Shown piece by piece: positions 17,192 through 25,982 of a stretch of 45,872 nt of DNA (the stretch's first letter is position 1; the number at the start of each line of letters is the position of its first letter). The notes beneath the pieces were generated by a model. That model ran no database searches. It had not been told where the DNA came from and saw only the letters and a program-made list of their open reading frames with translations. Made by a program: the position numbers and the translations under genes. Source of the DNA: Candidatus Poribacteria bacterium (GTDB lineage Bacteria > Poribacteria > WGA-4E > WGA-3G); assembly GCA_012270795.1 (NCBI GenBank), contig JAAXHO010000180.1, positions 1 to 45,872 of the forward strand, written 5' to 3'.

Positions 17192-17532
17192 TCACCATTC
17201 AATATCATCGAGTGTTTGTGCGGTTGCTACCTGTTCTAAAAGGGCATCAAGACGGGAACGACTTCGTATCCTTGAGATTTTACTGATAATGGTATCGGGA
17301 ACTTCGTCGATTCGTATATCAAGCAATTTCAAAAGGAACTCACGTTTAGCTTGTATTTCTCCGCGTATTCACTTTGTTGTATAAGAGCTTCTGCACCTGT
17401 CATAATGATGTTTTCTACCTCCTTATCATGGGTGTAGGTTTGTATGAGTTGTCGTAATTGTGTTTGTTCCAACTTTCGTATTAAATAAGGTGCGTATTCT
17501 TCTAAATCTGCTATTTTCGTATCTGTTTGCAA
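17192..17532 (-). pseudogene. Frameshifted DUF4351/Rpn-type C-terminal protein
   Basis: The first frame (from 17532, MQTDTKIADLEEYAPYLIRK) ends early at 17329, but one base inserted at GCGGA near 17361 restores GCGGGAGAA and continues as GEIQAKREFLLKLLDIRI...RSRSRLDALLEQVATAQTLDDIEW to TGA at 17192. The restored tail resembles the C-terminal DUF4351-like region of PD-(D/E)XK nuclease-type (Rpn) transposase-like proteins and is similar to the fragment at 45691-45872. The nuclease domain itself is missing, so this is a truncated and frameshifted remnant, or a small stand-alone gene with a sequencing error. Confidence 0.6.
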
Positions 17533-17604
17533 GGCATCTCCTACGTTATTCTATATAATCGTATAGGATAACGTAATTCGGTGGTGATGTCAATAGTTTT
17601 GTGA

Positions 17605-17765
17605 CAGAGGCATTCAATTGTCGATTTAGCGCAGAATCTAACATAGGATTCTTAAGGTAGGAGCGATCTCTGGTCGCGACCAAAGGTCGCTCCTACAGAA
17701 GATAGGGAATATTCGGGGTTAGGAACCCCTCCAACAAGGATGCTTTGGACAATTGAATGTCTCTG
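17605..17765. repeat. MITE with REP-like core (161 bp)
   Basis: CAGAGGCATTCAATTGTC (17605-17622) and its inverted copy GACAATTGAATGTCTCTG (17748-17765) differ by one base. Inside are a 40-base palindromic unit GTAGGAGCGATC...GGTCGCTCCTAC (17657-17696) and a small hairpin GGGGTT-AGG-AACCCC. It occupies most of the non-coding gap 17533-17829. Confidence 0.75.
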
Positions 17766-17829
17766 GGTGTGTCTGAGATAGAATTTTCAAGTCAAAGGTA
17801 TTCATTCCGTTTAGGCAAGAGTCATAAGT

Positions 17830-18345
17830 CTATGTCTTTAGATTTTTCCGCATGATTCTACCGCGTAAAACATAATCATCTTTACCATGTCGTCCACGCT
17901 CAAATTCCGATTCGGTTGCTTCCCTACGTACCACTGCTGGTACTCCCATTGCGATTGTTCCGGGAGGAATTTCCTGTCCTTCCCGTACAAGCGTTCCCGC
18001 TGCAACGATGGCGCGTTCCCCGACTTTGCAACCTGTTAAGAGGATCGCTCCCATCCCAATTAATGCTTCATCACCGACAGCACAACTGTGAAGAATCGCG
18101 CCGTGTCCAATAGTAACATCATCACCGATAAGACAAGGTATATCTTTGTCCATGTGTACCACTGTTCCGTCCTGCATGTTGGTGCGGCAACCAATGTGGA
18201 TAGGTTCAAGGTCACCCCGCAGCACACAGTTAAACCAGATACTTGACTCCTCTCCAATTTTCACATCTCCAATAATCATCGCCCCTGGGGCGATAAAGAC
18301 AGAGGAATGTATATTTGGCGTTTTCCCCTCATATTCAATTATCAT
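17830..18345 (-). CDS. Gamma-carbonic-anhydrase-like (left-handed beta-helix) protein
   Basis: This is a 171-aa protein of the YrdA/PaaY/gamma-carbonic anhydrase group. Hexapeptide repeats run through the first 140 residues (IIGDVKIGEESSIWFNCVLR, GAILLTGCKVGERAIVAAGT). The metal-binding histidines are present in VVHMD and IGHGAILHSC. It may hydrate CO2 or act on a CoA thioester; the family includes both active and inactive members. The ATG at 18345 is preceded by AAGGAAGG; an upstream reading-frame extension to 18381 is rejected for lack of a ribosome binding site. Confidence 0.88.
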   Translation of the reverse strand: MIIEYEGKTPNIHSSVFIAPGAMIIGDVKIGEESSIWFNCVLRGDLEPIHIGCRTNMQDGTVVHMDKDIPCLIGDDVTIGHGAILHSCAVGDEALIGMGAILLTGCKVGERAIVAAGTLVREGQEIPPGTIAMGVPAVVRREATESEFERGRHGKDDYVLRGRIMRKNLKT

Positions 18346-18398
18346 TTTTCCTTCCTTTCTGTAAGAGCAAGTTAGAAACACGGTTATTTTGTAAACGA

Positions 18399-20033
18399 CT
18401 ATTGAACGACCAACAATTTGCGTAGGTATTCCACACCTATCTTATACGAGATCGTTAATATGATCCAAAGAACACTCAGCGATATTAGGAATAAGCCCAA
18501 TTTACTCATGTGCCAGAATATAATGGGTACAATGATGAAAGTTACATTAATGATTAGCGTTGTTTTAAAGGTCAACACACGTAAAAATGGTTTGGGTTGA
18601 TGTGTCAATTCAGCCATCCAAGGTAACGTGCCGATTGTTGTATTCAATGCACATGCAGTTGGTAAGACTATCAGGGGAGTCACAAGAAACGTCATCCAAC
18701 TCTCTATGGGGATTTGGAGTAGGAGAATAGAAACTAATGCCCAGAATTCTGCATAAATCAAAGCACAAAACAGAGATGTCAAGAACTTGCTTGTATAAAC
18801 CAATGTCGGTGTGATAGGTGCAGTTTTCATCATCCACCATGTTTTAGCTTCTTCTCGCAACCCGTTACAACTAATTCCGAATGTAATTAGCAAACTATAC
18901 AGAACTATCTGAACCGTGAGAACTTCTGTTATATTTGAAAGTGCATAGTTGCCACCCACAAATAGATATCCAATATGAACGACCAAAAAGAGTGTCAACA
19001 TAACAATTGCAATAACACGTCCTGTACGTCTGATGAATATAAAGAAATCTTTTGATATCATTGCATGTATTTTTCCACGTCGGAATTTGATAGCAAATTG
19101 ACTAAGTGGTGAAACTGTTGTATTTCTTTCTTTAGTGGGAGATTTACGTTTGGCTTTTAATTGCCTGATGTTCTCCCAACCGCGTTGATAAATCCACTGT
19201 GCCGTGAACATTGCTAATACAACGGACACACCCATTATACCAAATCCAACAAGGCTCCATCTCAGTCGTTCCCAAACCGTAGCTTCTGTTCCCCAGCTCA
19301 TAAGTAGATTTCCCATCCAATTGTGTGGAGACCACGTAGCATTTGTCTCGGTTGCACTTGCTGATGCCCAATCTAATAAAAGACGTTTGAAAGGGAGTTC
19401 ATCCATCCCAGAAATCAAAGTAAAGGATAGCAAGAAACCTACTATCACACCGACACTCGTCCCAATAACCTTTAGTGTAGCAAGTAATTTTGTAGAAGAA
19501 AAGAACCTTGCCATAACCATCATGCTGATAGTTACATAGCATGAAATCACAATTAGCATGCACAGTGAAACGGGTATGAGAACAACATAGTAATGCCATG
19601 GGAATTCAGAAATCACTCCAAAAACAACCCATGGTGGCCCTAAAAAACAGAGTGTGCTCATTATGCGTGAGAGGGTGATATGAATGAATTTATTGCCGAA
19701 TATTGTAACAGGTTTTATAGGTGCAGCATGCAAGAGTTGTGTTTCTTTTGCCCCATATAGTATCTCTAATGAACTTTCCATCAACTCCTTTACAATAACA
19801 ATTATTCCGAATACCATGAAACCGTTAATTACACTTAATAGTAACGGTTCGGGGGCATCAATAGACCTAAGGTGCGAAAAAAGCGAATATCCCAACACTG
19901 ACAAGGCAACGATGAAGACGAGATAACCGATACCCTTCAAGATGCTTTTTCGCAAGACTTGTCCATCTTTGGTAAAACTGTTCAACCATGCTTGGTAATC
20001 TGCTCTTAACAGAATCTTGTTATTTTTCAACAT
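18399..20033 (-). CDS. ABC transporter permease (putative ABC-2 exporter)
   Basis: A 544-aa integral membrane protein with roughly twelve hydrophobic segments in two halves separated by a charged loop around residues 290-320 (KAKRKSPTKERNTT). It resembles large ABC exporter permeases that carry GIS/NGL(R/Q)-type loops (SCNGLREEAKTWWMMKTAPI). The ATP-binding gene lies upstream on the same strand, and the 319-base gap between them is occupied by a MITE. The substrate is unknown. No strong ribosome binding site is visible before the ATG at 20033. Confidence 0.85.
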   Translation of the reverse strand: MLKNNKILLRADYQAWLNSFTKDGQVLRKSILKGIGYLVFIVALSVLGYSLFSHLRSIDAPEPLLLSVINGFMVFGIIVIVKELMESSLEILYGAKETQLLHAAPIKPVTIFGNKFIHITLSRIMSTLCFLGPPWVVFGVISEFPWHYYVVLIPVSLCMLIVISCYVTISMMVMARFFSSTKLLATLKVIGTSVGVIVGFLLSFTLISGMDELPFKRLLLDWASASATETNATWSPHNWMGNLLMSWGTEATVWERLRWSLVGFGIMGVSVVLAMFTAQWIYQRGWENIRQLKAKRKSPTKERNTTVSPLSQFAIKFRRGKIHAMISKDFFIFIRRTGRVIAIVMLTLFLVVHIGYLFVGGNYALSNITEVLTVQIVLYSLLITFGISCNGLREEAKTWWMMKTAPITPTLVYTSKFLTSLFCALIYAEFWALVSILLLQIPIESWMTFLVTPLIVLPTACALNTTIGTLPWMAELTHQPKPFLRVLTFKTTLIINVTFIIVPIIFWHMSKLGLFLISLSVLWIILTISYKIGVEYLRKLLVVQ

Positions 20034-20078
20034 TTTAATTGCAATTAATCATCCAGTATTTTTTTGATGAAGATTAAC

Positions 20079-20316
20079 TATGGTGAAATATGGAAATAAT
20101 TATACACCTTACTTGTAGGAGCAACCCGGGGAATGCCATAAGGCATTCATACCGTTGATTTCTGGTCGCGACCAACAAATCAAGGAATCAACGGTATGAA
20201 TCATGGCGAATCATGTAGAATACCATACGCGTATTCTACCAAGCGCATTCGCCCAACGGCATTCCCCGGGTTGCTCCTACAAGTAAGGTGTATAATTATT
20301 TCAATTATTCACCATA
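20079..20316. repeat. Complex nested-palindrome MITE (238 bp) between ABC transporter genes
   Basis: The outer inverted repeats are about 55 bases (TATGGTGAA..., TTATACACCTTACTTGTAGG, AGCAACCCGGGGAATGCC and the mirror), nearly perfect. Inside are further hairpins: GAATGCC-ATAA-GGCATTC; a 16-bp stem ATTCATACCGTTGATT with AATCAACGGTATGAAT around the palindrome GGTCGCGACC; and GTAGAATAC-CATACGC-GTATTCTAC nested in GGCGAAT/ATTCGCC. The same inner parts occur at 21861-22059. No gene is encoded. Confidence 0.85.
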
Positions 20317-20352
20317 AATAACCTTGACCAGTAGATTATTGTAAAAATACGC

Positions 20353-21123
20353 TTATGCATCTGCAGTGAGATCGAGAAAAATATCCTCTAATGTTTCTGT
20401 CCGATGTTCGGAGGTAAGTCCTGATGTATGTGAATACGAATCTCTTTTCTTGTTCTGTAATTCCGACAGCGTTCCGACAGCAACAAGTTTTCCCTTACTG
20501 ATGATACCCACTCTATCACAGATACGTTCAGCAATTTCAAGGATATGTGTTGTCATGAAAACGGTTGACCCCTGTTCACAACGTTGACGCAAAACTTCTC
20601 TGACAGTGCGAGCACTTTTTGGGTCTAATCCACTTGTGGGTTCATCAAGGAATAGTATTTGGGGATGGTGTATCAAAACAGAAATAAGCAGGATTTTTTT
20701 CTGCATCCCATAGGAATATCCTTTTATAAGGTCATCTGCAGCATCGACGAGTTCAAGTTGTTCAAGCAGCTCCCCCATTTCATCTTCTGTTTGCTGTGGA
20801 GGCACCTCATATAAATCTGCTATCATCCGGACAAACTGTCTGCCACTTAACGCTTCGTAAAGTTGGGGTGTATCTGGCATGAGGCCGAGGATCGCTTTTG
20901 CTTCTAAGCTCTGTTCCTGAATATCGTAACCACCGAGTTTGGCGGCACCCGATGTTGGGCGCAGCAAACCTGTGAGCATATTGATGGTAGTAGTCTTACC
21001 TGCACCGTTAGGGCCGAGAAAACCGAATATTTCACCTGAATCAACTCTAAGCATGAGCGAATCCACTGCACACAATTCACCGAAATATTTCGTCAGTTTA
21101 TAGGTTTCAATCATTACTGCCAA
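20353..21123 (-). CDS. ABC transporter ATP-binding protein
   Basis: This ATPase subunit (256 aa) powers the exporter whose permease lies downstream at 18399-20033. Walker A GPNGAGKTT, signature YSYGMQKK (a degenerate but functional-looking LSGGQ), Walker B ILFLDEPTSGLDP and the H-loop MTTHIL are all in order. The start used is TTG at 21123 with AGGGA before it; ATG at 21114 is a good alternative and matches the usual family start MIE. Both overlap the end of the PspA-like gene, so the two are coupled. Confidence 0.93.
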   Translation of the reverse strand: MAVMIETYKLTKYFGELCAVDSLMLRVDSGEIFGFLGPNGAGKTTTINMLTGLLRPTSGAAKLGGYDIQEQSLEAKAILGLMPDTPQLYEALSGRQFVRMIADLYEVPPQQTEDEMGELLEQLELVDAADDLIKGYSYGMQKKILLISVLIHHPQILFLDEPTSGLDPKSARTVREVLRQRCEQGSTVFMTTHILEIAERICDRVGIISKGKLVAVGTLSELQNKKRDSYSHTSGLTSEHRTETLEDIFLDLTADA

Positions 21124-21775
21124 GAATATCCCTTTTTAGTGCTTCAAGTGCGTCATCGACGTTAAATGCTTCTTCTTTTTTCATATCACTCTGTTCACTA
21201 TTTCGTTGTCTGCGTTTTTCCCATTGTTTCGCTTCTGCTTCTGCCTTTCTCAACGCCTCTTCTGCATGTTGTATAACATTATTTGCATCAGATAGTTCAA
21301 ACTCTGCCAATATCTTATTGAATTCTGATCGGGTTTTTGCCTGTTGATGACGTTGGGAAAGTTCCTTAAGTTTTATGGATATTTCATGAAACTGCTGATA
21401 AAAATCCTTTAGTGCACCTGTTAACTCATTAATGACTTGTTCCTGTTCGTGAATTTGACCTTCTAATTCATTTGCACGATTCTGATGCTGATTTATAAGG
21501 TGTTGTGCTTCTTTTTCGTTTTCTGCATCAAGACTTTGTGAAGCCGTTTCAGTTTTTTCACGCAAAGAGTTTAAGGCTTCAATGACTTGTTGATATTCTC
21601 TCTTGAGTCGTTGTTCTTCTACAATCGCTGTAGCAATAAGCCCTTTCGCCTCTTGAATGCGTTTTTTCATTTCCTCAGTTGATTTCTCAACAAGAATTTC
21701 GCCGTTTTCTGTTTCTTCAATAAATTGGTTGATGCTTTCTTTGACTTGTTCTGTTATCTGCTTTAGTGTTTTCAT
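21107..21775 (-). CDS. PspA/IM30-like coiled-coil protein
   Basis: The 222-aa protein is almost wholly alpha-helical and highly charged, with long coiled coils (for example EKSTEEMKKRIQEAKGLIATA and GQIHEQEQVINELTGALKDF), matching the PspA/IM30 (bacterial ESCRT-III-like) pattern. These proteins coat and protect stressed inner membranes. The ATP-binding gene overlaps its 3' end, which links it to the ABC exporter; PspA-like proteins near ABC exporters suggest an envelope-stress response. The assignment rests on helix pattern and length, not on a single diagnostic motif. Confidence 0.75.
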   Translation of the reverse strand: MKTLKQITEQVKESINQFIEETENGEILVEKSTEEMKKRIQEAKGLIATAIVEEQRLKREYQQVIEALNSLREKTETASQSLDAENEKEAQHLINQHQNRANELEGQIHEQEQVINELTGALKDFYQQFHEISIKLKELSQRHQQAKTRSEFNKILAEFELSDANNVIQHAEEALRKAEAEAKQWEKRRQRNSEQSDMKKEEAFNVDDALEALKRDILGSND

Positions 21776-21860
21776 GGTACAATACCTCCAAGATGTATCA
21801 CATCATAAAACATTGACTTGTTTTAATAGAGACTAATGATTGTATTAAGATAGAGAGAAC

Positions 21861-22059
21861 TTATAATGAATTCATTGAAATAATTTACACATCTTCTGTA
21901 GGAGCGACCTTTGGTCGCGACCAACAAATCAACGGTATGAATCATGGCGAATCATGTAGAATACCATACGCGTATTCTACCAAGCGCATTCGCCTTATGG
22001 CATTCCCCGGGTAGCTCCTACAACTCAGAATGTAGAATTAATTGTATAATCTACTATAA
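21861..22059. repeat. MITE related to the 20079-20316 element
   Basis: The element shares with 20079-20316 the palindrome GGTCGCGACC, ATCAACGGTATGAATC, GTAGAATACCATACGCGT and the GGCATTCCCCGGGTAGCTCC end. Its 5' half is shortened, lacking the GGAATGCC hairpin arm, so the left REP-like part (TGTAGGAGCGACC) joins directly. The outer ends are more diverged. It fills the gap before the methyltransferase gene. Confidence 0.75.
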
Positions 22060-22062
22060 ATG

Positions 22063-22935
22063 CTACAATGATTCGTAATTAGCGTTTACAAGTTCTATTC
22101 CATAGAGTTTTAACCTTCGCATGATACTATGAATTGCTGGGATATTGTTATCAATCAAGATAGAGGATCGGTTATGTAAAGCTGCTGCTTCTCCAAATGA
22201 ACCGCTACCAGCAAAGAAATCCAAAAGCGTATCCCCAGGAGATGAATGCACTTTGACGATTCTATTGAGGATTCCAAGAGGTTTTTGTGTCGGATAGCCT
22301 GTTTTTTCCTGTCCATTCGTGCTGACAATAGTGTGCCACCAGACATCAGTAGGTGTTTTTCCGCGAGCTGCCTTCTCTTTTCCTACTAAACCTGGTGCCA
22401 TATAAGGTATCCTGTCCATCTCTTCATAGTGAAAAGTATAATGTTTTGGCGTTTTGACATACCATAATATGTTATCATGTTTGGCTGGCCATCGTGATTT
22501 AGCTCTTGCCCCATAGTCATAAGCCCAGATGATTTCGTTCACGAAGCAGTCGCGTCCGAATACATCGTCAAGTACAACTTTACAGTAATGTACTTCCCGG
22601 TAATCAATATGCAAGAAAAAACTACCTTTTAGTTGTAGAACTCGATATGCCTCCTCAAAACGGGGACGCAAAAACTTTAAGTAGGCATCAGAACTCTCAA
22701 ATTTGTCAACGTACTTCCTTGTTTCGCCCTTATTAGTACGATAAGTTTTGCCTTGAAAACCTACACGGTCCCCTTTATCATCCTGTTCAACCTGCATTTC
22801 AGTATGCAGTCGGTATTTTCCAGTGTTAAATGGAGGGTCAATGTAGATAAGATCAACACTCTCATCAGCGACATATTCCTGAAGAATGCTAAGGTTATCC
22901 CCATAAAAAAGATGATGTTTTGAATTACAAATCAT
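22063..22935 (-). CDS. Site-specific DNA methyltransferase (N6-adenine/N4-cytosine type)
   Basis: This 290-aa protein has motif IV DPPF in DLIYIDPPFNTGKYRL near the N-terminus and the AdoMet-binding motif FAGSGSFGEAA near the C-terminus, i.e. the beta-class order of amino-methyltransferases. No restriction endonuclease or specificity subunit lies beside it, so it may be an orphan regulatory methylase; the target site is unknown. It stands divergent to the lipoprotein gene at 23151, with a 215-base AT-rich intergenic region. Confidence 0.9.
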   Translation of the reverse strand: MICNSKHHLFYGDNLSILQEYVADESVDLIYIDPPFNTGKYRLHTEMQVEQDDKGDRVGFQGKTYRTNKGETRKYVDKFESSDAYLKFLRPRFEEAYRVLQLKGSFFLHIDYREVHYCKVVLDDVFGRDCFVNEIIWAYDYGARAKSRWPAKHDNILWYVKTPKHYTFHYEEMDRIPYMAPGLVGKEKAARGKTPTDVWWHTIVSTNGQEKTGYPTQKPLGILNRIVKVHSSPGDTLLDFFAGSGSFGEAAALHNRSSILIDNNIPAIHSIMRRLKLYGIELVNANYESL

Positions 22936-23150
22936 TGGTATTTCGTCGATGCAAACAATATTGCTTTTACTGTGATTTTACTTTTTTGTGGAAAAATTAT
23001 ATCAGAGTATGTATAATTTATCAACTATATTGTCCTTTCAAATTTGTAAATATTCAAACATCAGTTTTTTATCAATCGGATGGAAAACATACATACATAA
23101 TAAGAAACAAATCATTTTGTTTAAGACAATCACAGTAGGTAAATACAATC

Positions 23151-24263
23151 ATGCGAATATTTTGTAAAGTTATACTTTTCATCATCATTACTATCCAATT
23201 GGGTTGTAGTATTGTTCTTTTCAATGGACCAAGTCGTGAGACAGTATCGCAATTAAAACAGAAATATGCTGTAAAGTTAGCCTCTACTTGGAGAGCAGAA
23301 CAAGCAGATGCCCTTTTAGAAACCTTTAACGCAATTTTTCTAAACACTGAAGATACAACAATTAGTATGACACCATCTGTCTGGGAGATCAGTAATAAAA
23401 TCTTAGAAGATGATGTCCAGATTGAATCTATAAAGAAATTGGAACATGTTACAATTCGTAGTGATGTTTTTTATATTGAAGAATCTCAAGAAGAAAATTC
23501 TCAAGTAGAACCTCTATCTAATCAACGGCTTTATCGGATTGTCGCACAATTCGTAACAAAGAATTGGACAAATACTCCTGCAGTAAAACTAATTCTGAAA
23601 GATGGCACAGACAGAAATGCAATAGAACTCGTACTGGAAAAGATGTACGGTTTGAGTTTAGTTCGTAAAGAGACACCTGAAGCACAAAAAATTGGACAAA
23701 AACTACAAAAATACATAGGCCAAATACACTTAACGCAATTTAAAAACGAGGAACTGATGCAGCTTATGTCTGTGTATGATAAATTCCCTAAAGGACTAAA
23801 CAAAATACCCAAGTTAAAATATCTTGCTCTGAGCCAGAGAGCACCGTATGCAGGTTCCGCGTGGATAGTCGCAGATTGTGTAGAGTATGCTGACCGAACT
23901 TTTCACATAAAAAATCAAAATGAGTTTCAACGTATTATCATTCATGAAAAAGCACATTTTTTATGGGAATATGCCCTTAATGGCAAGCTGAGGAAACAGT
24001 GGTCAGACCTTGGCGGTTGGCAAAAAACCCCTAAAAATAGGTTCGGATGGTCAAATACCAGAAGTCGAAAAGAATTTGTCACTGCTTATGCCCACTCAAA
24101 AAATCCAAATGAAGATTGGGCAGAAAGCGTAGCATATTATCTTATCCATCCTGATAGGCTTCGTTCAGCTTCACACACCAAGTACGATTTTGTTGATCGT
24201 GTTATGCAAAAATATAGTGATGGAAGTGTTCCATTCAAACGATTGCAACAATTGGAAGATTGA
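23151..24263 (+). CDS. Zincin-type metallopeptidase lipoprotein
   Basis: The 370-aa protein begins with a lipoprotein signal peptide (hydrophobic residues 5-18, lipobox LGC with C19). A central helical region carries no known motif. Near the C-terminus, HEKAH at 265-269 is a zincin HExxH motif and NEDWAES (about 320-326), 50 residues later, offers a third Glu ligand, the gluzincin layout seen also in lethal-factor-like metalloproteases. It is probably a membrane-anchored zinc protease facing the periplasm. I cannot name a family or substrate. Downstream comes a separate promoter for ruvX. Confidence 0.7.
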   Translation: MRIFCKVILFIIITIQLGCSIVLFNGPSRETVSQLKQKYAVKLASTWRAEQADALLETFNAIFLNTEDTTISMTPSVWEISNKILEDDVQIESIKKLEHVTIRSDVFYIEESQEENSQVEPLSNQRLYRIVAQFVTKNWTNTPAVKLILKDGTDRNAIELVLEKMYGLSLVRKETPEAQKIGQKLQKYIGQIHLTQFKNEELMQLMSVYDKFPKGLNKIPKLKYLALSQRAPYAGSAWIVADCVEYADRTFHIKNQNEFQRIIIHEKAHFLWEYALNGKLRKQWSDLGGWQKTPKNRFGWSNTRSRKEFVTAYAHSKNPNEDWAESVAYYLIHPDRLRSASHTKYDFVDRVMQKYSDGSVPFKRLQQLED

Positions 24264-24282
24264 CTTGGATTACATATTTATC

Positions 24283-24311
24283 TTGACGAGACATTTATTT
24301 TTGTGTAAAAT
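24283..24311 (+). promoter_or_regulatory. Sigma70-type promoter of ruvX
   Basis: TTGACG (24283-24288), a 17-base spacer and TAAAAT (24306-24311) precede ruvX by about 50 bases. Confidence 0.65.
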
Positions 24312-24362
24312 TGGGGAGTGTGCAAAATTAGAGAAAAAATGGATACCGTAGGAGGATGACAA

Positions 24363-24776
24363 ATGAGTGTTTTACTCGGATTAGATGTCGGTGATATAAG
24401 AATTGGTGTAGCAGTTAGCGACGTTCTTGGAAGTGGTGCGCACCCATTATGTACTTTGACTCGCACAAATAGACAAAGGGATATAATTGCAATCGGTGAT
24501 CTGGTATCTATTCACAACGTTGAACGAATCATCATCGGACTACCAATTTCTCTTGATGGGTCCATCGGCGCACAAGCAGAGAAAATACAGAAATTTGGCG
24601 ACCGTCTTTCTAAAGGGCTCCAAATTCCAGTTGAGTTCATGGATGAAAGGTTTACAACCATAGAAGCAGAAGAATTTTTGGATAAAGCAGAAATAGATCC
24701 CAAAGACCGCAAAAAAATCATAGACCAAGTAGCCGCGGTGATTATTTTAGATGAGTATCTTCAAAATAACACTTGA
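24363..24776 (+). CDS. ruvX: Putative pre-16S rRNA nuclease / Holliday junction resolvase-like RuvX (YqgF)
   Basis: RuvX/YqgF is an RNase H-fold nuclease implicated in 16S rRNA 5' processing and resolvase-like activity. The 137-aa length is typical. The first catalytic Asp is in LLGLDVGDIRIGVAVSD; the motif FMDERFTTIEAE holds the conserved Glu and Asp. The ATG at 24363 is preceded by TAGGAGGATGAC. mltG follows 85 bases downstream, a common pairing in bacteria. Confidence 0.95.
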   Translation: MSVLLGLDVGDIRIGVAVSDVLGSGAHPLCTLTRTNRQRDIIAIGDLVSIHNVERIIIGLPISLDGSIGAQAEKIQKFGDRLSKGLQIPVEFMDERFTTIEAEEFLDKAEIDPKDRKKIIDQVAAVIILDEYLQNNT

Positions 24777-24861
24777 AAAAAGAAAGGATTGGGTTTCAAA
24801 GTTTTGCTAACGTGATGCAACAAGGTTTATTTTATATGCGGTTATAATATGGAGGTATGTA

Positions 24862-25902
24862 ATGTTCCTGCGTAAAATCGGAACAATATTGGCTCGGAAA
24901 CGAGTTCAAAACTTCGGAATTTACATGCTCGGTTGCCTCGGCATTACCTGCTTCTGTATGGTAATGATCGGTTCATACTACATTGCTCCAATTGCCTCAT
25001 CAGAAGAGATTGTTTCTATCACAGTAGAACCTGGCAGTAGTACAACGAGTATTGCGAACCTTCTTGCTAAGAACGATTTAATCCGAAGTCCATTTGTTTT
25101 CAAACTTGTGGTACGTTATGAAGGAGTTGGGAAACAACTCCGAGCTGGCAACTATCAACTTAGCCGGGACATGTCACTCACGCGGATTATTGATGAACTC
25201 AAAAAAGGGCAAATTGAGTTTAGAACTTTCACTGTTACTGAAGGAATTACTGCATTAAAAATCGCTGATCTCTGGGAATCTACTAACTTGGGTACAGCAA
25301 AAGAATTCATTGAAGCGATGCAGGCACCTGAATTGCTGGAAAAGTATGTGCCTGAAGGGGCAACAGCAGAAGGTTACCTGTTTCCCAATACTTACAAATT
25401 TTCAAAAGGGAGTACGGCAGAAATAGTTGTCACGTTGATGTTGACTGAGTCCCATAAGAGATGGACGGAGACAATGACTGAAGACGCAAAGTCATTAGGA
25501 TTAACACGACATCAAGTGATAACGCTTGCATCTATTGTTGAAAGAGAAGCAGGTTCCAAAGATGAGATGCCATTAATTGCGGGTGTCTTTCACAATAGAC
25601 TTAAATCAAACTGGAAACTTCAAGCGGATCCTACCGTGCTTTATGCATTAGGGGATCCTGATCGCTTGCTGACAAGAGAAGATTGGAAATATCAATCCCC
25701 TTATAATACGTATTTACATAAAGGTTTACCGCCAGGCCCCATCGGAAATCCCGGTATGGCAGCTATATTAGCCGCGTTGAAACCAGAAAAAACATCTTAT
25801 TACTATTTTGTCGCAATTGGGAAGGGCAAACACCATTTTTCAAAGACACTTGCAGAACATAATCGAATGATCTATGAGATTAAAAGAAGAAATGCCAATT
25901 AA
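24862..25902 (+). CDS. mltG: Endolytic murein transglycosylase MltG
   Basis: MltG cleaves nascent peptidoglycan glycan strands and thereby limits their length. The 346-aa protein has one N-terminal membrane helix (about 20-42), a LysM-like region and the YceG catalytic domain with IVEREAGSKDEMPLIAGVFH and LQADPTVLYALG and SPYNTYLHKGLPPGPIGNPG. The catalytic Glu lies in the VEREA stretch. The start ATG at 24862 has GGAGG ten bases before it. It is downstream of ruvX on the same strand. Confidence 0.95.
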   Translation: MFLRKIGTILARKRVQNFGIYMLGCLGITCFCMVMIGSYYIAPIASSEEIVSITVEPGSSTTSIANLLAKNDLIRSPFVFKLVVRYEGVGKQLRAGNYQLSRDMSLTRIIDELKKGQIEFRTFTVTEGITALKIADLWESTNLGTAKEFIEAMQAPELLEKYVPEGATAEGYLFPNTYKFSKGSTAEIVVTLMLTESHKRWTETMTEDAKSLGLTRHQVITLASIVEREAGSKDEMPLIAGVFHNRLKSNWKLQADPTVLYALGDPDRLLTREDWKYQSPYNTYLHKGLPPGPIGNPGMAAILAALKPEKTSYYYFVAIGKGKHHFSKTLAEHNRMIYEIKRRNAN

Positions 25903-25982
25903 CATAATTCGATCTACCAAATCATAACTCGTTTTTACTTTTATCATAAATATATACACCCGAACGGAGCAAAAGATAATAT

